From NCBI RefSeq assembly GCF_011009015.1, contig NZ_CP048881.1, positions 18,465 to 82,464 of the forward strand: a stretch of 64,000 bases of DNA. Direction: 5' to 3'. A program made the position numbers and the translations under genes. This document shows, in pieces, positions 18,446 to 27,589 of this stretch. Below the pieces are notes generated by a model, which was given only the letters and a program-made list of their open reading frames with translations, did no database searches and was not told the DNA's origin. The stretch's first letter is position 1, and each line of letters starts with the position of its first letter. Source of the DNA: Spartinivicinus ruber (lineage in GTDB: Bacteria > Pseudomonadota > Gammaproteobacteria > Pseudomonadales > Zooshikellaceae).

Positions 18446-18860
18446 TGACATACCCAATCAAACCATGATGGCAATAGGCGACTTTATTTTTAGTGTGAAT
18501 ACTCTGGAATATCAGTCACTCAAAACAAGCCAAAGCTGGCGCTGGGCTAATAAAGATCGCTACGGGCGCAAACCTGCTAAGCAATATCATGGACCAGGGG
18601 CAACGAAAAAAACCTTAGATATTGCCGTCTATCCAGAAAAAAAACAGGATTTTTATTGGTTTGATCAACTGCAACAACTGGCGGATAAAGGCGAGCCTTA
18701 CCGCTTAATTGGTGGCTCACCGGCTGGCGGTGTGGATTTAGGATTATGGGTAATTGACCAAATAGACCGAAGTGACGCATATTTTTATGAAGATGGTACA
18801 CCAATGGAAATGAAAGGTAGCTTAACAATCTCAGAATACGGTGAGGATGAAACCGGGTGA
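18438..18860 (+). CDS. Tail protein gpU (P2-like)
   Basis: A 140-residue protein with MMAIGDFIFSVNTLEYQSLKT at the start and a central tryptophan-rich SQSWRWANKDRYGRKPAKQY, the gpU signature. It caps the tail beside the baseplate hub. It overlaps the tape measure stop and the gpX start by four bases. The module 2 homologue (39153-39533) keeps SDFIFSV and GGWTNVERFGQKPLSQF. Confidence 0.92.
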   Translation: MINDIPNQTMMAIGDFIFSVNTLEYQSLKTSQSWRWANKDRYGRKPAKQYHGPGATKKTLDIAVYPEKKQDFYWFDQLQQLADKGEPYRLIGGSPAGGVDLGLWVIDQIDRSDAYFYEDGTPMEMKGSLTISEYGEDETG

Positions 18861-19060
18861 AATATCGAACACAACAGAATGATATGCTCGATGCTATTTG
18901 CCATAAATATTATCAAGGTAATATCGCTGCCCTCGATGCTGTACTAGCCGCAAACCCAGGAATAGCAAAGCATGGCGCTTTGCTTCCTGCAGGTTTGACG
19001 TTGAAGCTACCTGAAATAGCAACCGAACAAAAAGACCAGCGAATAACGTTGTGGGATTAA
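18857..19060 (+). CDS. Tail protein gpX with LysM-like fold (P2-like)
   Basis: A 67-residue protein that starts at GTG 18857 and overlaps gpU. The pattern YRTQQNDMLDAICHKYYQ...LDAVLAANPGIA...GALLPAGLTLKLPE is the LysM-like gpX family found between U and D. In module 2 the gpX stop overlaps the gpD start, but here 300 bases with a reverse-strand gene separate them. Confidence 0.9.
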   Translation: MKYRTQQNDMLDAICHKYYQGNIAALDAVLAANPGIAKHGALLPAGLTLKLPEIATEQKDQRITLWD

Positions 19061-19365
19061 TGAAAACTTTTAAGCAAGATATAAAATAGGACTAATAGAC
19101 ATATCAAACAGGTACCTGCTATTAGCTCAAGAATAAATACCACTTTGTACTGACCTAACTCAGGTTTATTCAAAAGCCAAATGGTTAAGCCATACCAAAT
19201 GACTAGGAGCACAACTAATAGGATTAGCGCTGGCGTGTAGGTTATGGCAGGAATAATTAACAGAAATAGAGTAACTGGCAACCACAGGATAGACACATAA
19301 ACCAGCTTTTTGTTTATAGGGGGCTGTTTGCCATTAGAGCTATTATAGAAATCATCATCACTCAT
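19057..19365 (-). CDS. Small membrane protein, cargo gene inserted between gpX and gpD
   Basis: Starting at ATG 19365 (MSDDDFYNSSNGKQPP), the 102-residue product has a polar N terminus and three predicted membrane helices (about residues 20-40, 43-62 and 78-98). No family is recognised. The reverse gene fills the gap exactly: its stop overlaps the end of gpX and its ATG is one base from the TTG start of gpD. The module 2 X-D junction has no such gene. A superinfection-exclusion or envelope role would be in keeping with phage cargo genes but is not shown. Confidence 0.6.
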   Translation of the reverse strand: MSDDDFYNSSNGKQPPINKKLVYVSILWLPVTLFLLIIPAITYTPALILLVVLLVIWYGLTIWLLNKPELGQYKVVFILELIAGTCLICLLVLFYILLKSFH

Positions 19366-19366
19366 T

Positions 19367-20341
19367 TTGTCACGTCGTAAAATAGTGAAAACCGTATTTA
19401 AAATATTAGCCAACCAACAAAATATCACTCAATTAATTGCTGACCGATTAATTAAACTGACCATTCAAGATGAAGCTGGTACAAAATCGGATGCTGTAAC
19501 CATCGACTTAGATAACCGCGACCAGGCTATTCATTTTCCGAAAACTGGGGCAGAGCTAGAAGTGTGGTTAAACGGCATCTACAAGGGGCTGTATGTGGTG
19601 GATGAGCTAGAAGAGTCACTAGACGACGATAGCCTGACTATCCACGGCAAAGCGGCCAACATGAAGGGGAGTATAAAAGCTACTCATGATGCGTCGTATG
19701 ACAATATCACGCTAAAAGAGCTAGCCAGCACAGTTGCTAATAAGCATGGTTATCAGCTGGCCATTAACCCTGAATTAACTGGAATACAGTTTGAGCATAT
19801 CGACCAGCGAGGTGAGAGTGATTTAAACCTATTAACCCGGCTAGCCAATCAACATAATGCAATAGCCAAAGCGATGGCGAATAAGCTGTATATTGTGCCA
19901 AAAGGTGAAAGCCGAAATATTCGAAATCAAAAATTACCTATCCTCACAATTAGCGACCCATACAACAGCAGTGGCCGCGTTGTTATTAATGAGCGTAACG
20001 ATTACCAGGCCGTTCAAGCCTATTGGTTTTCGGAAGAGAAGCAACAAAAAATAGCTGTGATAGCCGGACAGGGTGAACCTAAATATGTTTTACGGGAAAC
20101 CTACAAAACGGCAGATGACGCTAAAAGTGCAGCTAACGCAAAGCTGAATATGCTAAAGCGAGGTAAAAAATCACTGTCACTTACACGGCCATTGTCTCCA
20201 GAGATAGCGCCAGAACAGCGAATAATGATAGTGAACCATAAGACAAGTGCGAATGGTGAATGGGTGGTTAAATCAGTGGGGCATAGTTTAGGCAGTGGCT
20301 TTGCTGAGACTAGTTTGGAGTTGGTGCTACCTAAAAAGTAA
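19367..20341 (+). CDS. Late control/tail hub protein gpD (P2-like)
   Basis: The 324-residue gpD forms the baseplate hub around the spike. Typical segments are the beta-rich AELEVWLNGIYKGLYVVDEL, FEHIDQRGESDLNLLTRLANQHNAIAKA and the GEWVVKSVGHSLGSGFAETSLELVLPK end. A TTG start at 19367 is used, because the cargo gene upstream leaves no other start in this frame. The usual translational coupling to gpX is broken here, which may lower expression. It is the last gene of module 1. Confidence 0.9.
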   Translation: MSRRKIVKTVFKILANQQNITQLIADRLIKLTIQDEAGTKSDAVTIDLDNRDQAIHFPKTGAELEVWLNGIYKGLYVVDELEESLDDDSLTIHGKAANMKGSIKATHDASYDNITLKELASTVANKHGYQLAINPELTGIQFEHIDQRGESDLNLLTRLANQHNAIAKAMANKLYIVPKGESRNIRNQKLPILTISDPYNSSGRVVINERNDYQAVQAYWFSEEKQQKIAVIAGQGEPKYVLRETYKTADDAKSAANAKLNMLKRGKKSLSLTRPLSPEIAPEQRIMIVNHKTSANGEWVVKSVGHSLGSGFAETSLELVLPKK

Positions 20342-20439
20342 TTAAACCAAAAGTAAGACACCTGATTTTTGTATTGTGCAATACAATTAAAAGGCTCTAG
20401 AACAAGGGTTACAGAATTAAATATTTTTTATAAAAAGGT

Positions 20440-20467
20440 TTGACAGCTTTATTTATAATATTAGAAT
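20440..20467 (+). promoter_or_regulatory. Sigma70-type promoter for the MFS transporter gene
   Basis: TTGACA (20440-20445) and TAGAAT (20462-20467) are separated by 16 bases, about 105 bases before the transporter ATG. A perfect -35 and a five-of-six -10 make a strong constitutive-type promoter, so the transporter can be expressed independently of the late virion operon. The same hexamers and spacing recur at 40805-40832. Confidence 0.7.
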
Positions 20468-20573
20468 GTGAACTTGATCTAGATTTGTATAGACAGGATT
20501 TCCGTTGGCTACAGAACCTTGTTAATGAATAGATCAAAAATAGTTTTTTAGGATTCTGGAGTAAAATAACGAA

Positions 20574-21815
20574 ATGGTTTCGTGGTCTAAACGGATTGGT
20601 ATAGTTACTGGCAATACATTTGAATACTATGATATAGCTGTATTCGCCGCAATTTCCACTTACATAGCAGCTAACTTTTTCCCTGGTGATACAAAAAACT
20701 CATTGTTATTTGTATGGGGAATATTTGCGTTGCGGTTCCTTATGAGGCCAGTTGGCGGCTTAGTCATGGGGAGGTATGCAGATAAATACGGCAGAAAACC
20801 AGCCCTGATTTTAACTAGTGCAATCATTGGAACAGCGACAATAACACTTGCTTTATTGCCCACATACAACGAAATAGGGCTGTTAGCGCCATGTATATTA
20901 CTGCTATTACAAATGATGCAATCTTTTTGTTTTGGTGGAGAATACCCGGTTGTTATTAGTTACTTAATTGATAACGCAGAAGAAAAAGAACGGTCTAAAG
21001 TATCGGCACTTATCGTTGCTAGTAGCATGATGGGTGTGATTTTATCGCTTATAATAACATTCATTCTAGAATATTCGTTAACAAATGAGCAGATGACAGC
21101 TTGGGGCTGGCGAATTCCGTTAATGCTAGGTGTATTCAATATTATTTTTAGTTTTTATTTTAAATTAAAATTGACTGATAAATTGCCTGCAACTACAAGC
21201 CAGCAACAGCATAGATTTGATATTAGCTCTATTACTAAAGTATTTCTCGTTGCCATTCCTGCAGGGATTACGTTTTATGTAAATGCTGTTTCGTCAAATA
21301 CCGTTATCAATGCCTTTACAGATGATAGTGCAGTAAAAACGCTGTTTTCATTGCTCAGCAATACAATGTTAGTAGTACTGTTTTTATTAGCTGGCTGGCT
21401 AATTGATCGGTACTCAACAGCAGAGAAAGCGATGACAGCAGGCATTTACAGTCTGATACTGTTTTCAGCCCCCTTATACATGCTATTAGACAGCACAAAT
21501 TTGGTTATTTTGGTCATGGCAAAACTGTGTATTTTGGGTATTTCTGCAATCATTTTAGCACCAACATGTGCGGTAATTTTTGAGCAAACAACCGCTGCTA
21601 ATAGAACAACCTCAATAGCGCTTGGCTACAATGTAGCTCTGTCTATATTTGGTGGTTTGACACCATTAGCTATTACTGCACTTTCAAGCTACGACGCTAT
21701 TTATACAGGTCTGGTATTAGGTGCGACTGGTCTAACGTATGTAATAGCTATCAAGGGAATGAGTGCTAACTTTGACGAAAAAATCAAAAGTAGCGAGAAT
21801 ATGGCTCTTAACTAA
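20574..21815 (+). CDS. MFS transporter, metabolite:H+ symporter (ProP-like) family
   Basis: A 413-residue inner-membrane protein with 11-12 hydrophobic helices. The loop 2-3 signature RPVGGLVMGRYADKYGRKPAL is the hallmark of the metabolite:H+ symporter branch (ProP, ShiA, KgtP), and FGGEYPVV lies in helix 5. The substrate cannot be told; osmolytes or organic acids are usual. It has its own promoter and terminator after module 1, so it is a cargo unit. Base composition is more AT-rich than the virion genes. Confidence 0.85.
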   Translation: MVSWSKRIGIVTGNTFEYYDIAVFAAISTYIAANFFPGDTKNSLLFVWGIFALRFLMRPVGGLVMGRYADKYGRKPALILTSAIIGTATITLALLPTYNEIGLLAPCILLLLQMMQSFCFGGEYPVVISYLIDNAEEKERSKVSALIVASSMMGVILSLIITFILEYSLTNEQMTAWGWRIPLMLGVFNIIFSFYFKLKLTDKLPATTSQQQHRFDISSITKVFLVAIPAGITFYVNAVSSNTVINAFTDDSAVKTLFSLLSNTMLVVLFLLAGWLIDRYSTAEKAMTAGIYSLILFSAPLYMLLDSTNLVILVMAKLCILGISAIILAPTCAVIFEQTTAANRTTSIALGYNVALSIFGGLTPLAITALSSYDAIYTGLVLGATGLTYVIAIKGMSANFDEKIKSSENMALN

Positions 21816-21825
21816 AAACACTAGT

Positions 21826-21852
21826 AAGCCTACCTGTTTAACAAGTAGGCTT
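21826..21852 (+). terminator. Hairpin terminator after the MFS gene
   Basis: An 8-bp stem AAGCCTAC/GTAGGCTT with an 11-base loop begins ten bases after the transporter stop and is followed by a moderately T-rich stretch. The left end of the Tn3-type transposon begins 15 bases further on. Confidence 0.65.
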
Positions 21853-21866
21853 TAGGTCTTGTTATA

Positions 21867-21901
21867 GGGGTCCTGTGGAAGAACCCTCGAAAATGACGAG
21901 T
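21867..21901 (+). repeat. Left terminal inverted repeat of the Tn3-type element
   Basis: This 35-bp end begins GGGGTCCTGTGGAAG and ends AATGACGAGT. It matches the reverse complement of 25923-25957 except at positions 5 and 8. The GGGG start and the inner TGACGAG-like segment are typical of Tn3 ends. Confidence 0.9.
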
Positions 21902-21916
21902 GCATGGGATAATTGA

Positions 21917-24900
21917 TTAAAGTTCGAGTAATAACTGAGCTTCTTTACTGTCTTCTGATATATTCAAGTCTGATTGACTGTCTCTCCAAAAGAGCTGTTT
22001 TACATGCTTCTCCAGAATCTGCGCCATAGCCTCCACGTCAATTTTTCCGTTACTTTTCTTAAAGCTATAACGGCCTGTAAATAGCATGTGCGTCCAAGCA
22101 ATGGGCGATACTCGGATAAATTCATCAATAGCCTTTTGAGACGCACCATTGGCTAACATTTTCTCATGCACTGAGTTCAGGATCATGCTGTTATATGCAA
22201 TGATGCAATTGGCAACTAGCCTAGCAGCATGGGCACTGATGCGATTTTCGACAATTTTTTTGCCTTGGAATACGCCTTTGTAGGTTTTTCTGATGTTGTT
22301 TTGTAGCTGATGATAAGCTTCAGTTCGGTTTCTTGCGGTTCGAATTGCTTTTCGGAGTTGCATGTCATCAATCAGGTTAAGCACATGGATACTCTTAAAA
22401 ATAGTGTTATATTCAAACAGTGCGGCTTTTAACCTGGCGTAGCGTGAATGGGAGTTGAGCTTTCGAATGATATTGCTTTGGGTGTTTTCTTGCATTATCA
22501 GGGACAATAATACCCGCATCACACCCCGCCGTTGAGAACGAATGCGTTCAACGTTAATAACTCCTTTAGGCTTGATAACGCTAGTATCGTAATCTAAGGG
22601 TTGAGCAGCATATAAATTGTCAGCAGCTTCCCGTACATTTTTAATACTAGGGACATAATCTACATCAATAGAGTCCAGCGCTACAAAGTTCAGCTTGTTT
22701 AGTGAGTGGTTGTCACCAGTCACCATGTGAATATCAATATCAGTTTTATTGTTGTATATCATGTCGTAAAGTGAGTGGCCTTCATACTCATTCAAACCGA
22801 TGTTTTTTGCATTCACAGCAACGTAATTAGCGATCAGTGTATAGAGGGATATACCTCGACCTTTACCTAGGTATTTTCTGGAATAGCGTGATTGAATAGT
22901 GCTATCAGTAGTCATAAATTTTTGCCCATCAGCGTCAGCCAGCACCTTTTCATCCATTAAATTCCACTGTTTAAAAATCGGCAGCAAATGAATGTAGTTA
23001 CTGACAATATCATTAGCTGCACACAGTGTATCGATACGAATAAAATCCTCCCGAGTTGATCGCAACTGATTAAGCTCTAAGTCTGACATGTCCGCCATTT
23101 TTAAAGCACCAAACCCAAAGGCTTCCGATAATAAGCAAGCGTTTATTGCCTGAGGCAGTGGTTTTTTCCGCTTGGCATAGCGGTCTTTCATGTGGGTAAA
23201 TCCGTTCCACATACCAATTCGATCGCCAATGAACATCACGATATTGGCTATTTCAGCTTTGGGAAGGTTTTTGAAGAATGCATCGTCCAGCTTCTCAGTG
23301 CTGTCATGTAGTAGGCTCCAGTGTTGCAACCCAGTTTTGGTTTCCCTAATGCTAAATCCAGGATTATTATTTTCTTGGATATTGCAGGTAGTTCGCTCCC
23401 AAGCATCATTGAGTTCTTGAAGTACATCATCAAGTCGTTGATCGCAATAAATTGGTATTTTGAGATAGCCAAAATCTGCAGCGATCTTTTCTACGTTGTC
23501 TACCAGCTTGTCATCAATTAAGTCATTATCGATATCGCAATAGGAAATACTGTCATTGCAGTATAATCTGCCCCGATCAATTTCATGATAAATTTTCTGG
23601 TAAATAAAAAATTCGAAGAGGTATGGATCAATATGGGTATCGGTTGGCTTTCGCTTCAAGTATTTAACCATGCTCTTCGGCACAGTAAATCCAAGATCAT
23701 CGTAAATCTTCAAGTCTGATGGGCTTTTCCCTCTGGCGTAATGTGATTTCAACACGTCAATCAACCCGCCAATATAGCTGTTGTCTTTGTAGTATTCGAA
23801 CGTCACTGTCGTGAAAATAGGGCGAAGGTACAGTGAAAAAAGCCGAGATGATTTAGCGTAGTATTCCCATAAAGCAGCTTTTTTATCGAAGGATTTGCCA
23901 TCCAGAAATTCGGCCAAAGCCGAAAATTGCTCTTTGGGTAAGATACTGTAGGCCACCTCATTTAACTCTTCTTGAGTCATACTCGAACTTCGAGCTGGAA
24001 ACCACTTCAGGAATTTAGCCAGTTTTGGAAAATTAGTGACGATACTAGAGCTGTGTTCCATTTGAGCTATCGAAGCGTAGGCTTTACCTGCATCCATGAT
24101 CGCTCGGGTATGATAGTTAAAACTAACTATCAGGTTGTCTATTATTTGCTGATAACGGTGAAAAGCAAAACAGAGGGTGTGCAACCACTGCTGAGGTTGA
24201 CTCAGCCTTCTTAATCGAGACGCTGTGTATTGCTCAGCAATATCAGCATAATAACGAACCGCATTTTTTGATAGATTTAGTAAAGGAATAAATCTTTTGG
24301 CAAAGGTATACAGTTTCTCGATGCGCAAGGCTTTGTCCACTTCTGTTTTGACTGCTGTGTATTGAAAGTCCTTTTGATCAGCGCGGATAATGTTAAGTGT
24401 AGTAATACCATCATCCCGATAAATCAGGTCAGCAAGCTGATTACTCATTGACGTAGGTATTGATGCAATGATGGTATTTAATCGATTTTCCTCATCAGAA
24501 AATGCTCGACTGAAAATATCCTGAAGTGTCGTATAGGAAGGTATAATAATTTTTTGGTGATCAAAGTAGGCTAATAGCTGGCGGAAGGCACTATGCCCTT
24601 TAGGATAGTAATGCAGTAAATCACCAACATGAGCTTGTATTTCAGGTGTAAAATCCGATGTCCAATTGCGATAGCTGAATAAATAAAGAATCGCCTGGCG
24701 TTGAATTCGAACATAGTCACGAGAAATACGCCCAGTGAACATTTTCGAGACTGGTCTACTGTAATAGGTGTTTACGATAAACTGGACATCGTTTTTGACT
24801 TCATCAAAGGTGAAATTGAAGAATTGCTGTTTAGCTTTGAAATACCCTAGTTGAAGTATAAAATATACACATGTTTTTGTGTTGGCATACTGGGCCAACA

Positions 24901-25024
24901 CTTGTTTCTCTGACTCACTTAGTGAAAAATATAACTTTTGTTCATGCGTATTAAATATTGGCCGTACATAAAGCTCTTCGACTTCCGAGCGGGATAACAG
25001 GTGGATGCGTTTAGTGTCTTCCAT
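21917..25024 (-). CDS. tnpA: Tn3-family transposase TnpA
   Basis: The roughly 1035-residue replicative transposase has an N-terminal DUF4158-type DNA-binding region (LSRSEVEELYVRPIFN, FYSRPVSK-like segments) and a C-terminal catalytic DDE domain. Candidate acidic residues lie in FMTTDSTIQSRYS and HMVTGDNHSLNKLNF, with the NCIIAYNSMILNSV helix after them. It acts at the 35-bp ends. ATG 25024 is preferred to the GTG one codon earlier. The reading frame is uninterrupted, so the element may still be active. Confidence 0.95.
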   Translation of the reverse strand: MEDTKRIHLLSRSEVEELYVRPIFNTHEQKLYFSLSESEKQVLAQYANTKTCVYFILQLGYFKAKQQFFNFTFDEVKNDVQFIVNTYYSRPVSKMFTGRISRDYVRIQRQAILYLFSYRNWTSDFTPEIQAHVGDLLHYYPKGHSAFRQLLAYFDHQKIIIPSYTTLQDIFSRAFSDEENRLNTIIASIPTSMSNQLADLIYRDDGITTLNIIRADQKDFQYTAVKTEVDKALRIEKLYTFAKRFIPLLNLSKNAVRYYADIAEQYTASRLRRLSQPQQWLHTLCFAFHRYQQIIDNLIVSFNYHTRAIMDAGKAYASIAQMEHSSSIVTNFPKLAKFLKWFPARSSSMTQEELNEVAYSILPKEQFSALAEFLDGKSFDKKAALWEYYAKSSRLFSLYLRPIFTTVTFEYYKDNSYIGGLIDVLKSHYARGKSPSDLKIYDDLGFTVPKSMVKYLKRKPTDTHIDPYLFEFFIYQKIYHEIDRGRLYCNDSISYCDIDNDLIDDKLVDNVEKIAADFGYLKIPIYCDQRLDDVLQELNDAWERTTCNIQENNNPGFSIRETKTGLQHWSLLHDSTEKLDDAFFKNLPKAEIANIVMFIGDRIGMWNGFTHMKDRYAKRKKPLPQAINACLLSEAFGFGALKMADMSDLELNQLRSTREDFIRIDTLCAANDIVSNYIHLLPIFKQWNLMDEKVLADADGQKFMTTDSTIQSRYSRKYLGKGRGISLYTLIANYVAVNAKNIGLNEYEGHSLYDMIYNNKTDIDIHMVTGDNHSLNKLNFVALDSIDVDYVPSIKNVREAADNLYAAQPLDYDTSVIKPKGVINVERIRSQRRGVMRVLLSLIMQENTQSNIIRKLNSHSRYARLKAALFEYNTIFKSIHVLNLIDDMQLRKAIRTARNRTEAYHQLQNNIRKTYKGVFQGKKIVENRISAHAARLVANCIIAYNSMILNSVHEKMLANGASQKAIDEFIRVSPIAWTHMLFTGRYSFKKSNGKIDVEAMAQILEKHVKQLFWRDSQSDLNISEDSKEAQLLLEL

Positions 25025-25150
25025 CACAAGTAACTATTTTACTCCTACCCACAAGGGCCACTGGTACTTTAGCTGAAGCTGTCGGGAAACAGTTGTTTTC
25101 CGGTCGGCACAACATTTAGAAAAAAATTACTCTTTTTGTATGCTAAGAAA

Positions 25151-25214
25151 TGTACGGAAAACCCTGTCGATATCATATACTATACGGAAATCATAAACTA
25201 TGGGTTTTCCGCAT
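25151..25214. promoter_or_regulatory. Probable res site between tnpA and tnpR
   Basis: The gap between the divergent transposase and resolvase genes contains three related boxes: TACGGAAAACCC (25153-25164), TACGGAAATCATA (from 25183) and GGGTTTTCCGCA (25202-25213). The outer two form an inverted repeat. Tn3-type res sites sit here and bind resolvase to resolve cointegrates and repress both promoters. Box limits are read by eye. Confidence 0.6.
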
Positions 25215-25805
25215 ATGCTTGTAGGCTACATGCGCGTATCATCTGACTCTGATCGCCAAAACACTGATCTACAACGCGATGCGTTGCTGGCGGCTGGCGT
25301 AGATGAGCGGTTTCTGTTCGAAGACCATGCTTCTGGTGTTAAAGATGATCGACCTGGGTTATCAAAAGCCCTGGCATTTGTAAATCCTGGCGATGTACTG
25401 ATCGTTTGGAAGCTTGACCGGCTTGGTCGATCGTTGTCGCACCTCTTGACTATCATTAACACGTTACAAGAGCGAAAGGTCTCCTTTCGTTCTTTGACTG
25501 AGGGAATGGATACCACCACGGCATCTGGTGAGTTGCTATTCCAAGTGTTTGGCGCACTGGCACAGTACGAGCGCAGCTTGATACGCGAGCGTGTCATTGC
25601 TGGTTTGGCGGCAGCTAAGCGGCGTGGACGTGTCGGCGGGCGACCACTGGCTATCACAGGAGAAAAACTAGAGGCCATTATTACTGCTCTAGATAGTGGT
25701 ATGTCCAAGGCAGCTGTCTGTAGAAACTTCGGCGTTAAGCGGACTACGCTCATCGATACGCTTGCCCGTGTCGGTTGGCCAGACAACAATGGTTCAAAAA
25801 AGTGA
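25215..25805 (+). CDS. tnpR: Serine resolvase TnpR
   Basis: Starting at ATG 25215, this 196-residue serine recombinase begins MLVGYMRVSSDSDRQNTD, with the catalytic serine in the YMRVSS motif. IVWKLDRLGRSL and the LLFQVFGALAQYERSLIRER helix E follow, and a C-terminal helix-turn-helix (MSKAAVCRNFGVKRTTL) binds res. An in-frame ATG at 25200 would add five residues but departs from the family's usual start. It resolves cointegrates formed by the neighbouring transposase. Confidence 0.93.
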   Translation: MLVGYMRVSSDSDRQNTDLQRDALLAAGVDERFLFEDHASGVKDDRPGLSKALAFVNPGDVLIVWKLDRLGRSLSHLLTIINTLQERKVSFRSLTEGMDTTTASGELLFQVFGALAQYERSLIRERVIAGLAAAKRRGRVGGRPLAITGEKLEAIITALDSGMSKAAVCRNFGVKRTTLIDTLARVGWPDNNGSKK

Positions 25806-25922
25806 ATACCAAACCCTTTTGTCTGACTTAGGCTACAGGAAATAATTCGAGGGTTTACTGCCGAGCTGTCATTACCAGTCTGTACGCTAAATTTTACTGC
25901 ATCCTAAGATTATTATTTACTA

Positions 25923-25957
25923 ACTCGTCATTTTCGAGGGTTCTTCCACTGGCCCCC
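25923..25957 (-). repeat. Right terminal inverted repeat of the Tn3-type element
   Basis: This 35-bp end mirrors 21867-21901. The 117 bases between the resolvase stop and this repeat contain no gene. The base after it begins the truncated decoration gene. Confidence 0.9.
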
Positions 25958-26154
25958 TAGTGAATGCACAAGGCGCGTTTGTGAAGGTCGATGGTTCGGA
26001 AGACCCCATCGGCGTAGTCGTAGGGCCGCGTACTATTTTAGATACCTATGCCATTGTGATTAAAAAAGGGCTGGCGTTTCCCAAAGGGATGAGTGCAGCC
26101 AATCAGGAAAAAATGATTGAAAAACTCTACAAGCAGGGGATTAAAACCATTTAA
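25958..26154 (+). pseudogene. C-terminal remnant of a second head decoration protein (gpD-like)
   Basis: About 65 codons remain, readable from a GTG at 25960. The residues GAFVKVDGSEDPIGVVVG...KKGLAFPKGMSAANQEKMIEKL align with the C-terminal half of the intact decoration protein (ALEWPDDITDEQKQTALAEL). The N-terminal half is missing at the transposon end. The fragment is followed directly by a major capsid gene, as a real decoration gene would be. It is not likely to make a working protein. Confidence 0.85.
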
Positions 26155-26217
26155 TTATTTTCCTGCCTTTTCCCCTTCAATCATTACATTATTTTTTACT
26201 ATTGGATTTATTATTTT

Positions 26218-27234
26218 ATGTTTCAAATGAATAACCCATTTGACGACCCGTCGTTTAGTATGGCATCAATGACGGCGGCGATTAACTTATTGCCGTCAAT
26301 GCCTTCCCGCGCCGGAGCATTTTTTACCAAAACCAAGCCAGTAAGCACCCGCACTATTTTGGTAGAAGAAAGAAGCGGTGTATTAGAGTTGCTACAAACG
26401 CAAGAACTAGGCTCAACCAGCCAAACCCGGCGCCCTGGCAAGCGCAAAATCAGGAGCTTTGTGATTCCGCATATTCCGTTGGATACCAGCATTACCGCCG
26501 CTGATTATCAAGGGCTGCGCGGATTTGGTACGAATCGACTGCAAGCCTTATCGCAATTAGTCACCGAAAACCTGCAAGGCCACCGTGATAGCCATGAAAT
26601 TACAAAACAGTATTTGTGTATGGGGGCGCTTAAAGGACAAATTCTAGATGGTGATGGTACCTTGCTGTATGACTTATTCCGCGAGTTTGGTATTCAAAAG
26701 AAAATCATTCACTTTGCATTAGACAACAAAGACACCAGCGTACCCGCTAAGTGTCGTGAGCTAAAGCGGTATTTAGAGCAAACGCTAATGGGTGAAAGCA
26801 TGTCTAAGGTACAGGTGGAGATTAGCCCTGAATTTTTTGAAAAACTGATTGCCCATGCGTCAGTAAAAGAAATTTACTTAAACCATGCGGCGGCTGTCAC
26901 TAAATTAGGGGGCGATCCTCGCGATAACTTCCCTATTGGTGGTGTCACTTTCCGAGAAAATACCGAGCAGGCGTTACGTAAAGATGGTTCCGTGTATCGG
27001 TTTATTGATGAGGAAAAAGGGCTAGCTATTCCAGTTGGCACCCGAAATACGTTTTTCATGGCCTATGCGCCCGCTGACTTTAATGAAACTGCTAATACAT
27101 TAGGCAAGCCTTACTATGCCAAAATGGCGCCCCGTAAATACAACCGAGGCATGGACTTACACTCACAATGTAACCCGCTGCCTATGTGTGCACGCCCTGG
27201 CATTTTGGTAGAAGTCGATGCAGGAGCAGGCTAA
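26218..27234 (+). CDS. Second major capsid protein (lambda gpE family)
   Basis: A 338-residue GpE-type capsid protein, intact but clearly divergent from the module 1 protein. Shared landmarks are YLCMGALKGQILDGDG, FMAYAPADFNETANTLGKPYYAKM and SQCNPLPMCARPG. It follows the truncated decoration gene. Without an adjacent terminase, portal or protease it would need those functions from module 1 or another source. Confidence 0.92.
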   Translation: MFQMNNPFDDPSFSMASMTAAINLLPSMPSRAGAFFTKTKPVSTRTILVEERSGVLELLQTQELGSTSQTRRPGKRKIRSFVIPHIPLDTSITAADYQGLRGFGTNRLQALSQLVTENLQGHRDSHEITKQYLCMGALKGQILDGDGTLLYDLFREFGIQKKIIHFALDNKDTSVPAKCRELKRYLEQTLMGESMSKVQVEISPEFFEKLIAHASVKEIYLNHAAAVTKLGGDPRDNFPIGGVTFRENTEQALRKDGSVYRFIDEEKGLAIPVGTRNTFFMAYAPADFNETANTLGKPYYAKMAPRKYNRGMDLHSQCNPLPMCARPGILVEVDAGAG

Positions 27235-27589
27235 CGCTTTTAAGGTGTTGCTAGAAATGTGGGGGGTAACAGCCCATTACACAACACCTGACAACCAGCA
27301 CGGCACTATACGGGTGTTTTGGCATGAGGCAGACATCACCCAAACCCCAACCCGAAAAAATGCCAATGCTCAATTGATTAACCAACAAAGCTGTATTTAT
27401 GCAGCAGTCGATGCATTAGCCCCATTGCCCGCTGGCACTCTGATTACCCTCAAAAACACCACCTATCGAATGCAGCAACCGATTAAAACCCGATGCATTG
27501 CCATGGCACCGATTGTTTTTAATAGCAAGGAGGCGCCAGCGAATGATTTTGGTAATTTTTTAAATGAGCGGATTTACTCTACAAATTGA
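27218..27589 (+). CDS. Probable head-tail joining protein, module 2
   Basis: A 123-residue protein at the same position as 7598-7948 in module 1, overlapping the capsid gene by 17 bases and the next gene by 26. Its ends carry no clear motif; the middle (AAVDALAPLPAGTLITLKNTTYRM) looks beta-rich. The role is taken from synteny only, and the two position-equivalent proteins are not visibly alike. Confidence 0.5.
   Translation: MQEQANAFKVLLEMWGVTAHYTTPDNQHGTIRVFWHEADITQTPTRKNANAQLINQQSCIYAAVDALAPLPAGTLITLKNTTYRMQQPIKTRCIAMAPIVFNSKEAPANDFGNFLNERIYSTN

Larger units (their letters stand above)
21867..25957. mobile_element. Tn3-family transposon, tnpA + tnpR only, without matching target duplication
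   Basis: A 4.1-kb element bounded by 35-bp inverted repeats starting GGGG and ending TGACGAGT (two mismatches). It carries a Tn3-type transposase on the minus strand, a serine resolvase on the plus strand and a res-like region between them, with no passenger gene. Tn3 elements normally make 5-bp target duplications. Here the flanks are TTATA on the left and TAGTG on the right, which do not match. The left neighbour is the MFS terminator and the right neighbour a truncated capsid-decoration gene, so the element marks a rearrangement junction. Confidence 0.9.

Noticed and set aside
25226..25789. Reverse 187-codon frame inside the resolvase gene
   Set aside because: It is antisense to a recognisable serine resolvase with all catalytic motifs.
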